Source: CAYYMD01 sp964480425 (lineage in GTDB: Bacteria > Planctomycetota > Phycisphaerae > SM23-33). Taken from it: a stretch of DNA of 10,261 bases. Below, in pieces: positions 6,733-10,261 of the stretch. Both the position numbers and the translations under genes were made by a program. The notes under the pieces are model-generated. The model saw only the letters and a list, made by a program, of their open reading frames with translations. It ran no database searches and was not told the DNA's origin. How positions within the stretch are numbered: the first letter of the stretch is position 1; every line of letters begins with the position of its first letter. The DNA lies in assembly GCA_964480425.1 (NCBI GenBank), contig CAYZPY010000090.1, positions 1 through 10,261 on the forward strand. Direction: 5' to 3'.

Positions 6733-7236
6733 ATGACCATATCGTTCAGGTGCGAACATTGCGGTAAGCGGGTGAACGCCCCGGACTCGGCGGCGGGAAA
6801 GCGGGGAAAGTGCCCCTACTGTAAACAGGGCAATTACATACCGTCGCCCGAAGCGGCCGAGGAAGATATCCCCTTGGCGCCGATTGACCAGCAGCAGGAG
6901 AAGGAACTGGAAGAAAAGTCCAGGTTGCTCCAGCAGCAGGAGAAGGACCTTCTGGCCGATTCGGGAAAGGGCGAGCAGTTTCCCCTGGAGCACAAGGAGG
7001 ACCTGTCGTCGCAAGACCTGCACCATTTCGTGGTGAATTATTGCCTGGACATGGCCGAGAGCAATCTCGAGCGCGCCCGGACGCACGTGGAGAAACTCAA
7101 GAAGTTCAGTCACACCGGCGTTGAGGCGGTGGAGGACTTCGCCGACGGCAAGGCCGCCGAACCCGCACTGAAGCGAATACCCGACAAGGTGCTCAAGGGA
7201 TTCCTTAAGCACCTGCGGGAAGAATTAGAAGAGTAA
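6733..7236 (+). CDS. Zinc-ribbon and coiled-coil protein, function unknown
   Basis: The 167-residue product begins with an N-terminal CxxC-x16-CxxC zinc ribbon (Cys7, Cys10, Cys27, Cys30; FRCEHCGK and GKCPYC). An acidic linker with PLAPID (47-52) and a Gln/Glu/Lys-rich coiled coil (about 53-72) follow, then an alpha-helical, charged C-terminal half (about 93-167). I recall zinc-ribbon proteins of this layout in planctomycetes but know no function. The ATG at 6733 is 2 bp past the yjbQ stop. No clear Shine-Dalgarno is seen, so translation probably depends on coupling to yjbQ. A much earlier in-frame start inside yjbQ is rejected because it would add a GC-shadow peptide before the ribbon. Confidence 0.82.
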   Translation: MTISFRCEHCGKRVNAPDSAAGKRGKCPYCKQGNYIPSPEAAEEDIPLAPIDQQQEKELEEKSRLLQQQEKDLLADSGKGEQFPLEHKEDLSSQDLHHFVVNYCLDMAESNLERARTHVEKLKKFSHTGVEAVEDFADGKAAEPALKRIPDKVLKGFLKHLREELEE

Positions 7237-7264
7237 ACCGAGTGGCGGGGCGCCGCGCGTATAG

Positions 7265-7317
7265 CGCACGGGCGCGGTGGCGTTCCCACGCCACCGCGTA
7301 ACCCACGCCGCCGTGCG
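7265..7317. repeat. Nested palindrome between convergent genes
   Basis: An inner perfect 10-bp stem CGCGGTGGCG/CGCCACCGCG (7273-7282, 7289-7298) with a 6-nt loop is enclosed by a second 7-bp pair CGCACGG/CCGTGCG (7265-7271, 7311-7317). It sits between the ends of two convergent genes. It has no T-run on either side, so it could be a factor-dependent bidirectional transcript end or a REP-like dispersed element. Confidence 0.6.
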
Positions 7318-7328
7318 TATTGCGACAA

Positions 7329-9284
7329 TCAGAAGTCCTGTGGACCCTGCGGCGGCGGCACTGGCGCGGGAACGGGCGCCGGCATCATCATTCCCATGAA
7401 CGCGCCGGTGAGTTCCTGGATAATTCTGCTTGGCACGTACAGCACCATGTGTCCGGTGTTGCCCGTTGCGCCGCCGCCGACGGCTATGGGTATTTTGCAG
7501 TTTACCTGGATTGGGAGCGGGGGCGAATTGGGGTCCATCGTGTTTTTGACGTTTTTTATCACGTCAATGAGGTTGGAGCCGTTGAACAGCATGATGAGCG
7601 AGGTGTTCTTCGGCATGTGCTTCAGCGCCGTTGCAGCGTCGGGACCCGCAAGGACGGTGCCCTTTCCGCTTTTGGCGACCTTGATAGCATGGCCCAGAAA
7701 CTGCTTCGAGCCGCCGAATGTCATCACGACCGTGTTGTCATCGACCTTGGCGACGAAAAGCCGAACCTTGTCCTCGCCCAGCGCCTGAACCATTTCCTGC
7801 CTGTCGTCCACCTCCGTCATTTCCGGATGCGTGAACTCGATGGTGTCCACCGAAGTCTGCTTGACGTTTTCGGTGCCCTTGAAATAACTGATTTGCAACT
7901 GGCGCAGATCTTCGTCGTCGGCAGTCTGGATCAGCGAGTTGCCCAGCTCGACGCCTTCCGACAGCAGGGCCTTGAACTTGTCCGCCGACTTGCATTCGGT
8001 CACCATCGAGACGCCGAACAGACCGCTTCCGGCGGGCGCCCCGCCTCCGACGAATTGCACGCCGTTGACCTGTTCATTCAGGCCCAGGAAGATCTTCTTC
8101 ATCTTTTCCTTGTCCTCGTCGGAGAGATTGCCCTCCATAACCGAGGCGATGGCGTCCACGGCCATGCCAACCTGCTCTTGGGAGTCTTCGGCGATTGGAT
8201 TTTTTATCGCCCCGCCCGAGGCGCCGTATGCCAGTACGTACGATATGTTCGGAATGCGATTTACCAGTTTGGCGGCGCCGGGGCCTTTCATGGCCGCGCT
8301 CTTGGCCAAAGCGCTGCCTTCGGCGAACGTGGCCATGCCTTCGATCGCCAGGCCGGTCCGGACGAATCGCCCCGCCATGGTGATCGAATCGGTCTGCTTG
8401 AACATTTGCTTGTAGACCGAGACGTAATAATCCGCCATCTTCATGTGCATGGCGAACGGATTTGCCCCCATTGCCATTGCGCCAGGCACCGGTCCGCCGG
8501 ATGCCTGTTCCTTCATCTTTTTGCCGACAAGTTCAATGACTTTAATGGCGAGCGGGCGGACGGTTTTGATGTTGACGTTTGCGGCGATGTCGGATGCGGC
8601 GATGAGTTCGGCCTCGGGCTTGGGCAGAACGGAGGCGGCGGACTTCCCGGTTGACATTACCGCCGCAAGAGCCCTTTCGTTGGGGCTCAGGAATATGTAT
8701 CCGTTCTTCGCCTCGGCCAGCACCGTCCCCATGCGCAGACGAACCTGCGTGTGCTTGCCGCCGGGGATGATTTCATAAGCCCCGAAGACCTCGTTGATGC
8801 CCTTTCCCGGGACTATCAGAACAAGAGGGATGTCCTTGAATTGCGGCTTGGGTGCGGGACGGGTGCTGCTGGAGTCCATTCCGGCCTCGATCATGCCGAC
8901 TATGTCCAGGTCGTAGTGTTCGGGGTTGAGCATAATTGCGGCGAATCCGCCGTTGGGATTGAAGCCGGCGCCCAATTGCGCTGCGCCCCGGAGCATCTGC
9001 AGCACGCCGGGCATCTGCCCGCCGGGACCGCCAGGTCCGCCGCCCATGCCCATGGCGATGAGCTGGCTTATGCCCGCGTCCGAGAGGAACTTGTCGATGT
9101 TGTCCGTGCAGGACTTGACGTTATTGACCACCACGTATCCGGCGGCGTCGGCGGGGACCATTGACATTACCGGCTTGAGTTTCGGCATATCCGCCGCCGG
9201 GGCGGTGCCCGTTTCCTGCGCGACGGCGCCGACGGCGAAAACGCACACTACCAACAACGTTGAAATAGCGTATCTGCTTTGCAT
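7329..9284 (-). CDS. Secreted protein of unknown function (651 residues)
   Basis: A clear Sec signal peptide is present: basic start MQSRY, hydrophobic core about 6-20, and an A-V-A-Q cleavage site after about residue 22. The mature N-terminus carries VPADAAGYVVVNN (43-55), a motif I associate with large exported proteins of planctomycetes, then a Gly-rich stretch (about 78-94), a long mixed alpha/beta body, and a Pro/Ala-rich tail (632-651). Only three cysteines remain after cleavage, and no transmembrane helix or catalytic motif is recognised. The start is supported by AAGGA (minus strand, about 9297-9293) 7-8 nt upstream. It is transcribed alone, divergent from the PH-domain gene and convergent with the zinc-ribbon operon. 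Function unknown; an envelope or periplasmic location is inferred. Confidence 0.88.
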   Translation of the reverse strand: MQSRYAISTLLVVCVFAVGAVAQETGTAPAADMPKLKPVMSMVPADAAGYVVVNNVKSCTDNIDKFLSDAGISQLIAMGMGGGPGGPGGQMPGVLQMLRGAAQLGAGFNPNGGFAAIMLNPEHYDLDIVGMIEAGMDSSSTRPAPKPQFKDIPLVLIVPGKGINEVFGAYEIIPGGKHTQVRLRMGTVLAEAKNGYIFLSPNERALAAVMSTGKSAASVLPKPEAELIAASDIAANVNIKTVRPLAIKVIELVGKKMKEQASGGPVPGAMAMGANPFAMHMKMADYYVSVYKQMFKQTDSITMAGRFVRTGLAIEGMATFAEGSALAKSAAMKGPGAAKLVNRIPNISYVLAYGASGGAIKNPIAEDSQEQVGMAVDAIASVMEGNLSDEDKEKMKKIFLGLNEQVNGVQFVGGGAPAGSGLFGVSMVTECKSADKFKALLSEGVELGNSLIQTADDEDLRQLQISYFKGTENVKQTSVDTIEFTHPEMTEVDDRQEMVQALGEDKVRLFVAKVDDNTVVMTFGGSKQFLGHAIKVAKSGKGTVLAGPDAATALKHMPKNTSLIMLFNGSNLIDVIKNVKNTMDPNSPPLPIQVNCKIPIAVGGGATGNTGHMVLYVPSRIIQELTGAFMGMMMPAPVPAPVPPPQGPQDF

Positions 9285-9340
9285 GATAGGATCCTTTCCA
9301 AGTTAACTTCGTGCCTTTCTTGACCCTTCGATACCGGCAA

Positions 9341-9368
9341 ATATTACACGCGGGCGGCGCTTAGTAAA
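9341..9368 (-). promoter_or_regulatory. Predicted promoter of the secreted-protein gene
   Basis: On the minus strand, TTTACT (9368-9363), a 16-nt spacer and TAATAT (9346-9341) form a plausible sigma70-like promoter about 57 bp before the start codon. Each hexamer matches the consensus at four of six positions. Confidence 0.35.
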
Positions 9369-9411
9369 GGAAAAAAAGCAAATCCCCCCAAGTCCCCCGT
9401 ATGCTCCTTGG

Positions 9412-9439
9412 AGGTAACGTTTTACGTGTACCGTTACCT
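9412..9439. promoter_or_regulatory. 8-bp perfect dyad with 12-nt centre
   Basis: AGGTAACG (9412-9419) and CGTTACCT (9432-9439) form a perfect inverted repeat. As DNA it has half-site centres 20 bp apart, about two helical turns, which suits a dimeric regulator. As plus-strand RNA it would pair most of the GGAGGT sequence at 9410-9415 and could hide a ribosome-binding site. Which of these applies is not decidable from sequence alone. Confidence 0.5.
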
Positions 9440-9635
9440 TCGCCGCAGCCCGGCATGTTCAGAAATCCCGCCCGCCCGCGCCAAAAGCGCATATCTCGAT
9501 TTGGCGCAGCGGGCATTGCAAATATACATAGCCACGGTTACCATTAGCCCAAACAACATTGTCGTGGCGTGTTTTATCAACAGTGCCGTCACGTGTCCGC
9601 CCGGCTTGGAAACATTTGTTAAACGGAATATATCA

Positions 9636-10211
9636 ATGCCCATCGGCGAAGGAACAGGAGCATCGGCCGCGAAATCACCCGCGATAGCCCTGGCCGAGAA
9701 CCGCCTTGAGGACACGCTCCAGGACGGGGAGGTGGTTGTCCTGGCGATAAAGCCCAGCGGGTGGTTCGTGTGGATGGTGTCGTGGCAGGTGGTGGTGGGC
9801 GCCGGTGTTGTGGCGGGCCTGACGGCGCTTTTGGACCGCTTTGCGGGCGCCGTTCCCCAGCGGACCATTTACATAGTGTGTGTTTCGGCGGGTGCTATCC
9901 GCGTGGGGGTGGGGTGTTTCCAGTGGCTGGGACGCCTTTACGTGTTGACGAACCTGCGGGTGATTCGAATCGGGGGGGTGCCCGGTTCGAATGTCTGCCA
10001 TTGTCTGCTGAAGAACATCGCCCGGACGCTCCCGGCCGCCACGCGCGGCGAACGGTTGCTGGGGGTGGGGAGCGTATTTTTCCGCACCGCCAGGCAGGGG
10101 CCGGGTGAGACGCCTTCTCACCAGACCGGGTGGGTGCACGTTTCCAATCACCGGGAGGTCGACAGGATAATTAACGAAGCGATACGGCGCGCCGGCAAAC
10201 GCGGACAGTGA
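9636..10211 (+). CDS. Bacterial PH-domain membrane protein
   Basis: The 191-residue product has a polar N-terminus, two hydrophobic segments (about 42-66 and 76-96), and a C-terminal bacterial pleckstrin-homology (bPH_2, formerly DUF304) domain starting at RLYVLTNLRVIRIGGV (100-115). The domain ends with a W-x-VxxxREVDRIINEAI block. Such proteins are membrane-anchored with a cytoplasmic PH domain; no enzymatic role is expected and the partner is unknown. The ATG at 9636 is chosen because GGAA (9625-9628) lies 7 nt upstream and the length fits. An alternative GTG at 9426 (GGAGGT upstream) would add 70 residues lacking family similarity. Nothing recognisable follows the stop to the window end. 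Confidence 0.8.
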   Translation: MPIGEGTGASAAKSPAIALAENRLEDTLQDGEVVVLAIKPSGWFVWMVSWQVVVGAGVVAGLTALLDRFAGAVPQRTIYIVCVSAGAIRVGVGCFQWLGRLYVLTNLRVIRIGGVPGSNVCHCLLKNIARTLPAATRGERLLGVGSVFFRTARQGPGETPSHQTGWVHVSNHREVDRIINEAIRRAGKRGQ

Positions 10212-10261
10212 GCTATTTGCTTTGTAAGGATTTTTGCGGGGCTGTGGTGGTTGAAGGACAC

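Larger units (their letters stand above)
9285..9635. other. 351-bp divergent intergenic region
   Basis: It holds the leader and probable promoter of the secreted-protein gene, an A/C-rich stretch (about 9371-9400), a long dyad (9412-9439), and about 200 bp upstream of the PH-domain gene. That last part is open in frame with the PH gene back to 9408, but its translation does not resemble the family. Whether it is translated is unresolved: a GTG at 9426 has a GGAGGT Shine-Dalgarno 10 nt upstream. Confidence 0.55.

Noticed and set aside
7320..8654. 444-codon plus-strand open frame opposite the secreted-protein gene
   Set aside because: Its translation is His/Arg/Asp-rich with no recognised domain. 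The opposite strand has a signal peptide, ribosome site and coherent protein composition.
9606..9634. TTGGAA-N17-TATATC promoter-like pair before the PH-domain gene
   Set aside because: Transcription would start at or beyond the ATG at 9636, so it could serve only a leaderless mRNA, and the gene has an SD-like GGAA.

Overview
The window looks like a slice of a moderately GC-rich bacterial chromosome. The most likely source is a planctomycete, perhaps Phycisphaerae-like. That placement is inference. It rests on the style of the secreted 651-residue protein with a VPAD motif after its signal peptide, on a small zinc-ribbon protein of a type I associate with that phylum, and on the low-density, hairpin-punctuated gene layout. 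There are ten protein genes and no visible rRNA, tRNA, CRISPR array, transposase or phage gene.

Region 1 (1-1454) holds carA on the minus strand, the glutaminase subunit of carbamoyl-phosphate synthetase. It has a readable sigma70-type promoter, an 80-90 nt leader with mutually exclusive stems, an 18-bp tandem duplication at its 3' end, and hairpins downstream.

Region 2 (1455-3959) runs on the plus strand. A long leader precedes bioY (biotin uptake S-component), which overlaps a cysteine-rich DUF1284 protein gene by 4 bp. pyrK follows 35 bp later (electron-transfer subunit of class 1B dihydroorotate dehydrogenase). carA and pyrK therefore place two steps of de novo pyrimidine synthesis on either side of a biotin transporter and an uncharacterised putative metal-binding protein.

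Region 3 (3955-5804) holds a large minus-strand radical SAM protein of the TIGR03960-like type, with a good intrinsic terminator that overlaps the pyrK stop codon.

Region 4 (5913-7236) is a compact plus-strand operon: two small two-helix membrane proteins, a YjbQ/UPF0047 enzyme, and a zinc-ribbon/coiled-coil protein. Spacings are 18 bp, a 4-bp overlap and 2 bp. A nested palindrome (7265-7317) separates it from the next gene.

Region 5 (7329-9284) holds a minus-strand secreted protein of unknown function. An intergenic region containing a long dyad follows, then a plus-strand bacterial PH-domain membrane protein (9636-10211).

Most of the window is housekeeping. The parts least explained by known biology are the bioY-DUF1284-pyrK arrangement, the small-membrane-protein/YjbQ/zinc-ribbon operon, and several RNA or operator structures. 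No obvious new multi-gene defence or mobile system is visible.
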